From NCBI GenBank assembly GCA_029256365.1, contig JAQSYB010000009.1, forward strand, positions 1-24,441: a stretch of 24,441 nucleotides of DNA. The letters are read 5' to 3'. How positions within the stretch are numbered: the first letter of the stretch is position 1; each line of letters opens with the position of its first letter. The position numbers and the translations under genes were made by a program. The DNA is from Clostridia bacterium (GTDB taxonomy: Bacteria; Bacillota; Clostridia; Lutisporales; Lutisporaceae). Below the pieces are notes generated by a model. It had not been told where the DNA came from, did not search any database, and saw only the letters and a list, made by a program, of their open reading frames with translations. Positions 7,241 to 13,815 of this stretch are shown here, piece after piece.

Positions 7241-7432
7241 ATGATTCATAAAGAGATGGTAATAGATGATATTCTCTATAAGCATCCAGAATTGGAGAAA
7301 ATTTTTAAAAATATTGGAATTAAATGCTTTGGCTGAGGTGGAGCTCTGTATATGACTGTAGAGCAGGCTGCTCTAAGATATGATGTAGACTCAGAGGATC
7401 TTGTAAAAGACTTAAACACAGCATTACAATAA
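7241..7432 (+). CDS. DUF1858 (TIGR03980-like) redox protein with selenocysteine at in-frame TGA
   Basis: From ATG 7241 the frame runs 63 codons to TAA 7430-7432, interrupted only by TGA at codon 32 (7334-7336). Residues 1-31 (MIHKEMVIDDILYKHPELEK, then IFKNIGIKCFG) and 33-63 (GGALYMTVEQAALRYDVDS, then EDLVKDLNTALQ) together match the whole DUF1858/hybrid-cluster-protein-associated fold. Members of that fold have a CxGC motif at exactly this point. The TGA therefore replaces the second Cys, giving C29-F-G-U32, the usual pattern of a Cys-x-x-Sec redox site. A SECIS-like hairpin begins 6 nt after the TGA. AGAGGTGAT supplies the ribosome site. The gene has its own promoter, operator and terminator. 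A standard caller would miss or truncate it. Function is unknown; a thiol/selenol redox role is expected. Confidence 0.85.
7343..7364 (+). promoter_or_regulatory. Bacterial SECIS-like hairpin
   Basis: GCTCTGTA (7343-7350) pairs with TGTAGAGC (7357-7364), eight pairs including two G-U, closing a 6-nt loop TATGAC with a G at 7354. The loop G is 18 nt after the TGA, within the range expected for bacterial SECIS elements, which sit just downstream of the Sec codon inside the coding region. SelB-bound Sec-tRNA would recognise it. Only pairing by eye was done. Confidence 0.65.
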
Positions 7433-7457
7433 TTAAATTTATTTTCGTAATTGAATG

Positions 7458-7478
7458 CCGTCCTTTTGGACGGTTTTA
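7458..7478 (+). terminator. Rho-independent terminator of the selenoprotein gene
   Basis: CCGTCC (7458-7463) and GGACGG (7468-7473) form a GC-rich 6-bp stem with a TTTT loop, followed by TTTT. It lies 25 bp after the selenoprotein stop and ends that transcript before the radical SAM gene. Confidence 0.8.
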
Positions 7479-7491
7479 ACTTTCCAGCGAT

Positions 7492-7520
7492 TTGACAGTG
7501 TATACAAATTAATATAGAAT
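7492..7520 (+). promoter_or_regulatory. Promoter of the SCIFF maturase-pduL-deoC genes
   Basis: TTGACA (7492-7497) and TAGAAT (7515-7520) are spaced by 17 bp, close to the vegetative consensus. The radical SAM start codon is 34 bp downstream of the -10 box. Confidence 0.7.
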
Positions 7521-7554
7521 AAGAATGGAATTTTACACATATGGGGGTTAAAAA

Positions 7555-8910
7555 TTGCTGCACAAATATGAGTTAAATGGCTTAAAAATTGTAATTGACG
7601 TAAACAGCGGCTGCGTGCATATATTCGATAAGATAGCTTATGAAGTAGTTGATTTCATAGGAGAGTCCGTAGAGGCCGCGGTGAACAGCTTGAAGGAAAG
7701 CTATACAAAAGAGGAAATAGAAGAAGCATATACTGAGTTAAAGCAGCTGGAGCAACAGGGGCAGCTCAACTCAAAGGATACATATAGAGATCGAATCCTA
7801 AATGAAGAGAAGGAAGTTTTCACAAAGGCATTGTGCTTGAATATTGCCCATGATTGCAATATTAGATGTGGTTATTGCTTCGCATCAACTGGGGACTACC
7901 ATGGAGGCAGAAAGCTGATGTCCCTTGAGGTAGCGAAAGGAGCAATCGATTTCCTATTAGAAACTTCAGGCAGTAGAAAACGCCTTGAGGTTGATTTTTT
8001 CGGTGGTGAGCCACTGATGAATTTTGATGTAATTAAAGAAACGGTGAAGTACGGCAGAGAAAAAGAAGTCCAGTACAACAAGCGAATTGGATTTACCATT
8101 ACTACCAATGGGACATTGCTAAATGAAGAGGCTGCAGAGTTTTTTAATGAGAATATGGACAATGTAGTGGTGAGTATAGATGGTAGAAAAACCGTCAATG
8201 ATAAAATGAGGAAGTTTACCGACGGAAGAGGAACCTTCGACGAGATACTTCCAAAAATAAAAGACTTTGTAAATGCAAGAGGTGACAAAAGCTATTACAT
8301 TAGAGGAACCTTTACTGCCAACAATCTTGATTTTAGTGAGGATGTGATTTTCCTTGCGGATCAAGGCTTTAAGGAAATCTCCATAGAGCCTGTGGTAGCA
8401 GAAGAGAGCAGAGCATATGCTTTAAAAGAAGAGCACTTGCCTTTTATTTATGAGCAATATGAAAAGCTGTCAGAGAAATATATCCAATATCAAGATCAAG
8501 GCAAGGGTTTTAGATACTATCATTTCCTAATGGATCTTGATGGAGGACCTTGTGTATATAAAAGAGTATCTTCCTGTGGCTCTGGTGTTGAATACTTTGC
8601 AGTAACTCCAGATGGGGAGCTGTATCCTTGTCATCAATTTGTTGGTCAAGAAGAATACTTGATGGGCAATATCAAGGATGGTGTTACCAATAAGCAGCTG
8701 CAGAGAGAGTTTGATAAAAATACCGTATACCACAAGGAAAAGTGTACTGACTGCTGGGCTAAGTTCTATTGCAGTGGGGGCTGCCAAGCCAATGCGGCTT
8801 CCTTTAATGGAGATTTGAAGAAACCCTACGACTTGGAATGCAAGCTGCAGCAAAAAAGAATTGAGTGTGCAATCATGCTAAAGGCTCATGAAGCTTTTAA
8901 GCAACAATAA
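7555..8910 (+). CDS. scfB: SCIFF-peptide thioether maturase, radical SAM/SPASM (ScfB-like)
   Basis: This 451-aa protein starts at TTG 7555, with GGGGG 7 nt upstream. An N-terminal peptide-binding (RRE-like) region (about residues 1-80) precedes the radical SAM core with C101-x3-C105-x2-C108, which binds the SAM-cleaving 4Fe-4S cluster. FFGGEPLMNF and TTNGTLL are further core motifs. The C-terminal SPASM region has Cys at 333, 341, 359, 397, 400, 406, 410 and 429 to hold auxiliary clusters. Overall sequence resembles the TIGR03974 family, which forms thioether bonds in the small six-cysteine SCIFF peptide of Clostridia. Normally the SCIFF gene lies just upstream; none is present here. pduL follows after 26 bp. 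Confidence 0.85.
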   Translation: MLHKYELNGLKIVIDVNSGCVHIFDKIAYEVVDFIGESVEAAVNSLKESYTKEEIEEAYTELKQLEQQGQLNSKDTYRDRILNEEKEVFTKALCLNIAHDCNIRCGYCFASTGDYHGGRKLMSLEVAKGAIDFLLETSGSRKRLEVDFFGGEPLMNFDVIKETVKYGREKEVQYNKRIGFTITTNGTLLNEEAAEFFNENMDNVVVSIDGRKTVNDKMRKFTDGRGTFDEILPKIKDFVNARGDKSYYIRGTFTANNLDFSEDVIFLADQGFKEISIEPVVAEESRAYALKEEHLPFIYEQYEKLSEKYIQYQDQGKGFRYYHFLMDLDGGPCVYKRVSSCGSGVEYFAVTPDGELYPCHQFVGQEEYLMGNIKDGVTNKQLQREFDKNTVYHKEKCTDCWAKFYCSGGCQANAASFNGDLKKPYDLECKLQQKRIECAIMLKAHEAFKQQ

Positions 8911-8936
8911 TATTATATAAATTAGGAGGAAGAAAG

Positions 8937-9509
8937 ATGGAAAAATTTATACCTGTAAGCATGTCAAATAGACACGTTCATATTTCAAAGGAGCATTTAG
9001 AAATACTTTTCGGAGAGGGTCATGAGTTAACTGTAATGAAGGATCTATCTCAGCCAGGCCAATATGCTTGCGAAGAGAAGATAGATGTTGTTGGTCCAAA
9101 ATCAACCTTAAAGGGTGTTAGAATACTTGGACCAGTAAGACCAGAAACACAAATAGAAATTTCCGTTTTTGATGCAAGAACTCTTGGGGTAGAAGCTATC
9201 GTAAGAGCATCCGGAAATACAAATAACACACCAAGCTGTGTGATTGTTGGTCCAAAGGGTCAAGTTACATTAGAAAAGGGTGTAATCGTTGCAGCTAGAC
9301 ATATACATATGCACACAGATGATGCGCCTAAATATGGTGTAAAGGACAAAGATGTTGTAAAGGTTAGGGTTGGTACTGAGAGAGCGGTTGTGTTTGAAAA
9401 TGTTGTAATTAGAGTACATCCGGATTTCGCTTTAGATATGCATATCGATATTGAAGAAGGCAATGCTGCAGCAATCCAAAATGGAGATCAAGGCGAGATT
9501 ATATTATAA
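8937..9509 (+). CDS. pduL: PduL-type phosphate propanoyltransferase/acetyltransferase
   Basis: This 190-aa protein starts at ATG 8937 behind AGGAGG. It has two related halves, each with the PduL zinc-binding histidine motif: SNRHVHIS (His13, His15) and ARHIHMH (His122, His124, His126). PduL interconverts acyl-CoA and acyl-phosphate, unrelated in sequence to Pta. It has no visible N-terminal encapsulation extension, and no microcompartment shell genes are present, so it is probably a free cytoplasmic enzyme linking acetyl-CoA to acetyl-phosphate. deoC follows after 14 bp, consistent with shared transcription. Confidence 0.9.
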   Translation: MEKFIPVSMSNRHVHISKEHLEILFGEGHELTVMKDLSQPGQYACEEKIDVVGPKSTLKGVRILGPVRPETQIEISVFDARTLGVEAIVRASGNTNNTPSCVIVGPKGQVTLEKGVIVAARHIHMHTDDAPKYGVKDKDVVKVRVGTERAVVFENVVIRVHPDFALDMHIDIEEGNAAAIQNGDQGEIIL

Positions 9510-9523
9510 GAGGAGGTTTTTTT

Positions 9524-10204
9524 ATGGATAAAAAGACTTTAGCTTCTTATTTTGATCATACAATTTTAAAGGCAGATGCAAAGGTAATGGACATAGAAAA
9601 GCTTTGCAAAGAAGCGGCAGAGTATCAATTTGCATCTGTATGCGTAAATGCAGCAAATGTGAAACAGGCTGCAGAGCTGCTTAAGGGAAATGAGGTAAAG
9701 GTGTGTACAGTGGTTGGTTTTCCATTGGGAGCAACCTTGCCGCAGGTAAAAGCCTTTGAAGCAGAAGAAGCAATCCGAAATGGAGCTCACGAAGTTGATA
9801 TGGTTATTAACGTAGGGGCGCTTAAATCTGGCTTATTGGATGTTGTAGAGCAGGATATCAAAGCTGTAGCAGCAGCCTGTAAGGACAAGGCACTGTTAAA
9901 GGTGATTATTGAGACCTGTCTATTGACGGATGAAGAAAAGGTTGTAGTTTGCTTATTGGCAAAAAAAGCCGGGGCCGATTTTGTAAAGACGTCCACAGGT
10001 TTCTCTACAGGTGGGGCCACAGTTGAGGATATCATGCTAATGAGAAAGACTGTAGGACCTGAAATGGGAGTGAAGGCTTCTGGTGCTGTTAGGGATTTGG
10101 AGACGGCATTGAAGATGATAGAAGCGGGAGCCACCAGAATAGGGGCTAGTGCATCAGTAAATATAGTGAATGATATGAAAACCGTTGATGGCAGCGGATA
10201 TTAA
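9524..10204 (+). CDS. deoC: Deoxyribose-phosphate aldolase
   Basis: This 226-aa protein starts at ATG 9524 behind AGAGGAGG. It opens with the family's [10 protein letters not shown] motif and has the Schiff-base lysine K155 in FVKTSTGF and the acidic residue D92 in [14 protein letters not shown]. DeoC cleaves 2-deoxyribose-5-phosphate to acetaldehyde and glyceraldehyde-3-phosphate in the cytoplasm. Its neighbour PduL handles acyl-CoA/acyl-phosphate, so the pair could route acetaldehyde carbon to acetyl-phosphate if an aldehyde dehydrogenase is encoded elsewhere. No other deoxynucleoside-catabolism genes are adjacent. A terminator starts 2 bp after the stop. Confidence 0.95.
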   Translation: MDKKTLASYFDHTILKADAKVMDIEKLCKEAAEYQFASVCVNAANVKQAAELLKGNEVKVCTVVGFPLGATLPQVKAFEAEEAIRNGAHEVDMVINVGALKSGLLDVVEQDIKAVAAACKDKALLKVIIETCLLTDEEKVVVCLLAKKAGADFVKTSTGFSTGGATVEDIMLMRKTVGPEMGVKASGAVRDLETALKMIEAGATRIGASASVNIVNDMKTVDGSGY

Positions 10205-10206
10205 CA

Positions 10207-10240
10207 AATAAAGGAAGGTGTTTATACACCTTCCTTTATT
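10207..10240. terminator. Bidirectional terminator overlapping the end of the convergent gene
   Basis: A perfect 15-bp inverted repeat (10207-10221 and 10226-10240) with a TTAT loop lies between deoC and the minus-strand gene. Its AAA/TTT outer pairs supply A/T tails for both directions. The minus-strand gene's final codons and its stop (10222-10224) are inside the hairpin. Confidence 0.85.
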
Positions 10241-10842
10241 GTTATATTGGTTGTAATTTGGTTTTCGTCCTCATCTATTATTTCCATAAGGCCTATGTAG
10301 CCTGGCGCCATAGATTTAATAAAACTCTGCAGCCACTGGGACTTAATTTCATACAATATATTGAAATATATTGTTGAGTGATGGTTGAGACCAGAGTCTT
10401 CCTGCGGTTTCCGGAATATCCAGTTTATTTGTCGATTCACTGTAACAATATAATCTATGTCTTTTAGATTCAAATACAATTCTTTTACTAGACGCTTTGC
10501 ATCACTGGCATTATAGTTTTGATTAAAATTCTTATAAAACCTCTTGCCCCATTTGATTCCATTCTCTTCAAATATACCCTTGGCATTGAGAACTGCATTG
10601 TCTCCAAACACATCAAACATATCCAATAAGTAATTGTATATGCTTTTGCTTATATTCTCTAGTTTTTGAATATCTTCGGAAATATCTGCAGCAGCCTTTA
10701 TTTTTTTATATCGCTTCGGCATTGAGGTTATGCTTATTACAATATTTCTAAACTGGCTTTTATAACCCATTTTTATCTTTTTTTCTAAGTCTTTCGCCAG
10801 ACAAATTTTAAAGTTGATTAGATCTCTTTCATCAAAGGTCAA
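10222..10842 (-). CDS. Hypothetical protein of unknown function
   Basis: The frame is open to GTG 10854, but TTG 10842 is the better start because AAAGGTGG lies 8 nt upstream on the minus strand; the product is then 206 aa. No signal peptide or membrane segment is visible. It is rich in Lys, Ile and Asn, mostly helical in its first half, with aromatic-rich strands after about residue 110 (YIVTVNRQINWIFRK) and a C-terminal GLMEIIDEDENQITTNITIK stretch. I recognise no family. It stands alone, convergent with deoC and divergent from the SDH-type protease gene, with a shared intergenic region. Its final codons form one arm of the terminator hairpin. Confidence 0.65.
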   Translation of the reverse strand: MTFDERDLINFKICLAKDLEKKIKMGYKSQFRNIVISITSMPKRYKKIKAAADISEDIQKLENISKSIYNYLLDMFDVFGDNAVLNAKGIFEENGIKWGKRFYKNFNQNYNASDAKRLVKELYLNLKDIDYIVTVNRQINWIFRKPQEDSGLNHHSTIYFNILYEIKSQWLQSFIKSMAPGYIGLMEIIDEDENQITTNITIKEGV

Positions 10843-11155
10843 AGCATTTCCCACCTTTTAATTTTTATGGGCATTTTAAACAAACCAGCATATAATAATA
10901 TTATTTCAATTAATGAGTTGTTTATACAAGTAATTGAGTAATATAAAGGCTTTTAAACTAAATATTGTATTTTCTTGATACACTTAAGGCACCAAATCTT
11001 CATATTATGATTATTAGAATGCTACATCTTTCAACAAATTATGCTTATCATCCATTTAAGAAGGAAGAACAAAATAATAATCGCAAATCCGCATTTGTTA
11101 ATTTGTTGTTTCTAACAGCTGAAAAGCTGCGTTGGATGGCGAGAGGAGTTTTATA
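10843..11155. other. AT-rich divergent intergenic region, no gene seen
   Basis: About 313 bp between two divergent genes. It has ribosome sites at both ends and a small hairpin, CAGCT-GAAA-AGCTG (11116-11129), just before the protease gene. No convincing -35/-10 pair was found by eye. The open frame inside it (10965-11156) lacks a ribosome site and looks non-coding. Confidence 0.5.
10851..10858 (-). promoter_or_regulatory. Ribosome binding site fixing a TTG start (hypothetical protein)
   Basis: AAAGGTGG on the minus strand ends 8 nt before TTG 10842. The upstream GTG (10854-10852) lies inside this motif and has no good ribosome site of its own. Confidence 0.6.
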
Positions 11156-11977
11156 GTGATCAAGATTTCAAACAAGAAAAGACTTAGCTTGCTGCGAAGC
11201 ATCGAAAAAACTCGCAATTCTAGAGTCATCTCTTACATTTCCTACGCACCGATGGATGATTATGTATTGATACCACTTTATAAACAGTTATGCAGTATAG
11301 GGAAAACCGAAAGAATTGATTTGCTATTGCATAGCTACGGTGGATTGGTGGATATACCCTATAAGATTGTAAATCTTATACGAGAGTTTTGCGATCATTT
11401 CAGTGTGATCATTCCCTTTGTTGCGAAAAGTGCAGCTACGATGATTGCTATAGGAGCAGACGAAATAGTTATGGGGCCTACCTCTGAGCTAGGACCTATT
11501 GATCCTTTGGTGAAGCATCCAAAGTACGAGGATATGTGGGTACCGGTGCAATCAATTCGTATGTGTATTGATTTCATGGAGGAGAAAATAGCCTCAAGTT
11601 GTAACCCTGATATGACAACCGCCTTGCTTTTTCCTATCGCGGACAAATTGGATCCATGGATAATTGGGGATTATGAAAAATCTATAAAGGCATCCTATCA
11701 GTATGCTGAAGCACTATTGGAAAAGAATATGTTTAAGAACAATAAAGAAAAGGCAAGATCCGTAACAAGAATTATGACTGAAAAGTATTTCTCCCATGGG
11801 TACTGCATCAATAGAAAAGAAGCGAAAGAAGAACTGGGACTGAATGTAGTGCAGGCAGATGGTCCATTGTGGAGTATAATATGGGCTTTATATCTTGCTT
11901 ATGATGATTATATGCAAGTAAAAGACTATAGCTTCGTTATGGAAATAGCAGATGATCTAAAAGGTATGGAAAAATAA
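11156..11977 (+). CDS. SDH-family (SDH_sah) ClpP-fold serine protease
   Basis: GTG 11156 is the best start (GAGAGGAG, 7 nt upstream), giving 273 aa; a longer frame from TTG 11132 has no ribosome site. The protein shows the ClpP-crotonase fold: LLHSYGG (His59-Gly63, the oxyanion-hole region), AKSAATMIAIGADEI with the nucleophile Ser92, and GPTSELGPIDP ending at Asp116. These motifs match the SDH proteinase family (PF01972), related to SppA and ClpP. No signal peptide or membrane segment is evident, so it should be cytoplasmic. Substrate is unknown. It appears to be a single-gene unit, closed by a strong terminator. Confidence 0.85.
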   Translation: MIKISNKKRLSLLRSIEKTRNSRVISYISYAPMDDYVLIPLYKQLCSIGKTERIDLLLHSYGGLVDIPYKIVNLIREFCDHFSVIIPFVAKSAATMIAIGADEIVMGPTSELGPIDPLVKHPKYEDMWVPVQSIRMCIDFMEEKIASSCNPDMTTALLFPIADKLDPWIIGDYEKSIKASYQYAEALLEKNMFKNNKEKARSVTRIMTEKYFSHGYCINRKEAKEELGLNVVQADGPLWSIIWALYLAYDDYMQVKDYSFVMEIADDLKGMEK

Positions 11978-11978
11978 T

Positions 11979-12008
11979 AAGACTGAGGCGAATTGCCTCA
12001 GTCTTTTT
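11979..12008 (+). terminator. Rho-independent terminator after the serine protease gene
   Basis: AAGACTGAGGC (11979-11989) and GCCTCAGTCTT (11995-12005) form an 11-bp stem with a GAATT loop, followed by a run of T. It overlaps the last base after the protease stop. Confidence 0.9.
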
Positions 12009-12100
12009 GCTTCTGTATAACTTCACCTTTGTTGAGAAATATATTATAATAATCATAAATCATGTAAATGAGTTTAGAAAATGCTTAATATGTGAACTCG

Positions 12101-12114
12101 TTATGTATACATAA
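12101..12114. promoter_or_regulatory. 14-bp perfect palindrome upstream of lgt
   Basis: TTATGTATACATAA is a perfect palindrome 15-28 bp before the lgt start codon and just upstream of its AGGAGGG ribosome site. With no loop it is more like a protein-binding site than a hairpin. The binding protein is unknown and chance is possible in AT-rich DNA. Confidence 0.3.
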
Positions 12115-12128
12115 TTAGGAGGGATTTT

Positions 12129-12872
12129 ATGAATCCAGTTGCTTTTGAAATTTTTGGGCTTTCAATCAGATGGTATGGAATCCTGTTATCCACTGGAATC
12201 ATGGTAGGAATCCTGCTAGCATACAGAGAAGCCAATCGATTGGGGAGAAATCCAGAGTATATTATTGATTTGTCCTTGTGGTGTGTGCCAGCAGCTGTAA
12301 TAGGTGCAAGGCTTTACTATGTGCTTTTGGAGTGGGACTACTACAATGGGGATATCATGAGAATGATCAATATTAGAGAGGGCGGCTTGGCTATACATGG
12401 TGGATTGATAGCTGCTGTACTTGCGGGATATATATTTACTAAGTTTAAAAAGTTGAGCTTTTGGGAAACAGCGGATATTGTAGCACCCAGTATCATTATT
12501 GGTCAGGCGATTGGCAGATGGGGCAATTTTGTCAATGGTGAAGCCCATGGGGGAGTTACAGACCTGCCTTGGGGTATTATGATTGACGGAATAAAGGTAC
12601 ATCCTACATTCTTATATGAGTCTTTATGGAACCTGGCAGTTTTTTTTATTTTGATGGTTTTTAGGAAAAACAAAAAAGCGGATGGAGAGGTGTTTCTGTT
12701 ATACGGAATACTTTATTCTATAGGAAGGTTCTGGATTGAGGGCTTGCGGACGGATAGCCTGATGTTTATGGGGTTGAGAGCAGCGCAGCTTCTAAGCCTT
12801 GCAATAATAGTGGTTTTTGCGATTGCTTTCCTTTATATTCGACGTAATAAACGCAAGAATACCTTAACATAA
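12129..12872 (+). CDS. lgt: Prolipoprotein diacylglyceryl transferase
   Basis: This 247-aa polytopic protein starts at ATG 12129 behind AGGAGGG. It has about seven hydrophobic segments and the Lgt signature motifs: H90-G-G-L, G129-R130-x-G132-N133-F-x-N136-x-E138, and a C-terminal GxLYSIGRFxxExxR segment (YSIGRFWIEGLRTD). Lgt transfers diacylglycerol from phosphatidylglycerol to the lipobox Cys of prolipoproteins in the membrane, the first step for the two lipoproteins encoded here. It appears to be transcribed alone, between two terminator-like hairpins. Confidence 0.95.
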   Translation: MNPVAFEIFGLSIRWYGILLSTGIMVGILLAYREANRLGRNPEYIIDLSLWCVPAAVIGARLYYVLLEWDYYNGDIMRMINIREGGLAIHGGLIAAVLAGYIFTKFKKLSFWETADIVAPSIIIGQAIGRWGNFVNGEAHGGVTDLPWGIMIDGIKVHPTFLYESLWNLAVFFILMVFRKNKKADGEVFLLYGILYSIGRFWIEGLRTDSLMFMGLRAAQLLSLAIIVVFAIAFLYIRRNKRKNTLT

Positions 12873-12957
12873 AACTACATATTTCTTCTTAAGTTAATTG
12901 ATCCTTACAAATATTTACTAAATATAAGGAATCTGGAGAATTTTAGAGAAATTTGGT

Positions 12958-12993
12958 AAAAGCTTGTCCCTAAATAAGGAGACGAGCTTTTAT
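12958..12993 (+). terminator. Probable terminator after lgt
   Basis: AAAAGCTTGTCCC (12958-12970) pairs with GGAGACGAGCTTTT (12978-12991), with one mismatch and a few G-U pairs, closing a TAAATAA loop. Only a short T run follows, so termination may be partial. It lies 86 bp after lgt. Confidence 0.6.
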
Positions 12994-12998
12994 GCATA

Positions 12999-13027
12999 TT
13001 GACCTTTTTATCAAGTGTTCTTAATAT
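12999..13027 (+). promoter_or_regulatory. Promoter of the Spo0E-like gene
   Basis: TTGACC (12999-13004) and TAATAT (13022-13027) are spaced by 17 bp, 35 bp before the ATG. Both boxes are one or two bases from the vegetative consensus. Confidence 0.6.
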
Positions 13028-13062
13028 AGTAATAGATTAGATTTTCGGGGGATGTAAGTAGC

Positions 13063-13209
13063 ATGGTAAAAAAAATAGAAGTTGTAAGACAGCAACTTTA
13101 CACATTAATTGACGAGGATGCAAGTTATGATTCAATTGTGACCAAAAGCGTTGAACTAGACTTGTTGATTAGCAGCTATTATCAAGTAGACCTAAGGGAT
13201 ATCACTTAA
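13063..13209 (+). CDS. Spo0E-like aspartyl-phosphate phosphatase (48 aa)
   Basis: This very short gene starts at ATG 13063 with GGGGGATG about 9 nt upstream. The 48-aa product matches the Spo0E family (PF09388) along its whole length: an N-terminal helix IEVVRQQLYTLI, a turn, and a second helix with the hallmark S-x-x-LD motif as SVELDLLISSYY (Ser29, Asp33). Family members are two-helix hairpins that dephosphorylate Spo0A-P and so restrain sporulation. The gene has its own promoter and terminator between lgt and mraZ. It is too short for many gene callers. Target specificity is inferred from family only. Confidence 0.85.
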   Translation: MVKKIEVVRQQLYTLIDEDASYDSIVTKSVELDLLISSYYQVDLRDIT

Positions 13210-13220
13210 TAGAAAAATAA

Positions 13221-13258
13221 AATAGTACAAGAGTCTAGGACTTTTGTACTATTTTTTT
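13221..13258 (+). terminator. Rho-independent terminator after the Spo0E-like gene
   Basis: AATAGTACAAGAGTC (13221-13235) and GACTTTTGTACTATT (13239-13253) form a 15-bp stem with one G-U pair and a TAG loop, followed by a T run. It separates the Spo0E-like gene from the dcw cluster. Confidence 0.9.
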
Positions 13259-13311
13259 ATTTTTTGCGAATTGGTGGGAAGGAGTTTTGAAATATATATA
13301 GAATATGTCAT

Positions 13312-13341
13312 AAAGTGGAACGAAGTGGAGCAAAGTGGAAC
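13312..13341 (+). promoter_or_regulatory. MraZ operator: three 10-bp direct repeats
   Basis: AAAGTGGAAC (13312), GAAGTGGAGC (13322) and AAAGTGGAAC (13332) follow each other with an exact 10-bp period, 25 bp before the mraZ start. MraZ is known to bind tandem GTGG-containing boxes (TGGGN-type in E. coli, AAAGTG-type in mollicutes) upstream of its own gene. A further GGTGGG (13273-13278) lies upstream. A promoter with TTGGTG (13271) and a TATATA tract (about 13293-13300) would place the boxes just downstream of the -10. Confidence 0.8.
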
Positions 13342-13366
13342 GAAAGTACAAAGGTGTGGTGAGAAA

Positions 13367-13798
13367 ATGTTTATAGGGGAATACAATCATTCCTTGGATC
13401 CCAAAAATAGGCTTATAATACCTGCAAAGTTCAGAGAGCAGTTGGGAGAGGCCTTTGTTATGACAAAAGGCTTGGATAATTGTTTGTTTGTATACTCCGT
13501 AAGCGAGTGGAGGGTAGTGGAGGAAAAACTGAAATCACTACCAATGACCAACAAGGATGCCCGCGCTTTTGTTAGATTTTTCTTTGCTGGTGCCAGTGAG
13601 TGCGAAATAGACAAGCAAGGAAGAACCTTAGTGCCTTCGAACCTTAAGGATTATGCCAACATCGATAAGGATGTTGTAATTATAGGGGTTTCTACCAGAA
13701 TTGAAATATGGAGTCTTGAGCAGTGGAATAAATTCAACAACGATGCAGATATTAGTTACGAGGATGTGGCTGAAAAGATGTCACTACTTGGAATTTAG
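13367..13798 (+). CDS. mraZ: Transcriptional regulator MraZ
   Basis: ATG 13367 gives the normal 143-aa MraZ beginning [16 protein letters not shown]; the frame extends upstream through the operator repeats but that part is not MraZ-like. Two AbrB/SpoVT-like halves are visible, each with the conserved D-x-x-x-R-x-x-x-P pattern: [15 protein letters not shown] and [15 protein letters not shown]. MraZ forms a ring that binds repeated boxes upstream of its own gene and regulates the dcw cluster. Such boxes are present directly upstream. rsmH follows 17 bp downstream. Confidence 0.95.
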   Translation: MFIGEYNHSLDPKNRLIIPAKFREQLGEAFVMTKGLDNCLFVYSVSEWRVVEEKLKSLPMTNKDARAFVRFFFAGASECEIDKQGRTLVPSNLKDYANIDKDVVIIGVSTRIEIWSLEQWNKFNNDADISYEDVAEKMSLLGI

Positions 13799-13803
13799 CA
13801 TAA

Positions 13804-13809
13804 AGGGTG
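13804..13809 (+). promoter_or_regulatory. Ribosome binding site fixing the TTG start of rsmH
   Basis: AGGGTG ends 6 nt before TTG 13816. A GTG at 13807 is inside this motif and would lack a ribosome site of its own. Confidence 0.6.
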
Positions 13810-13815
13810 AAAAAA

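Noticed and set aside
7334..7336. TGA as an ordinary stop or a pseudogene-making mutation
   Set aside because: The same frame continues with the family-specific second half to a clean stop, the TGA sits at a family Cys position, and a SECIS-like hairpin follows.
7276..7563. Minus-strand open frame of 95 codons across the selenoprotein
   Set aside because: It is antisense to the DUF1858 gene, crosses its terminator and the next promoter, and has no ribosome site or recognisable domain. It contains scattered Cys but is not SCIFF-like.
9787..10134. Minus-strand frame inside deoC
   Set aside because: Shadow of a well-conserved aldolase gene; composition typical of antisense translation.
10965..11156. 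63-codon plus-strand frame before the serine protease gene
   Set aside because: No ribosome site, no recognisable pattern, and it runs into the ribosome site of the next gene.
13244..13366. N-terminal extension of MraZ
   Set aside because: It covers the upstream terminator tail and the operator repeats, and known MraZ proteins start at MFIGEY-like sequence.
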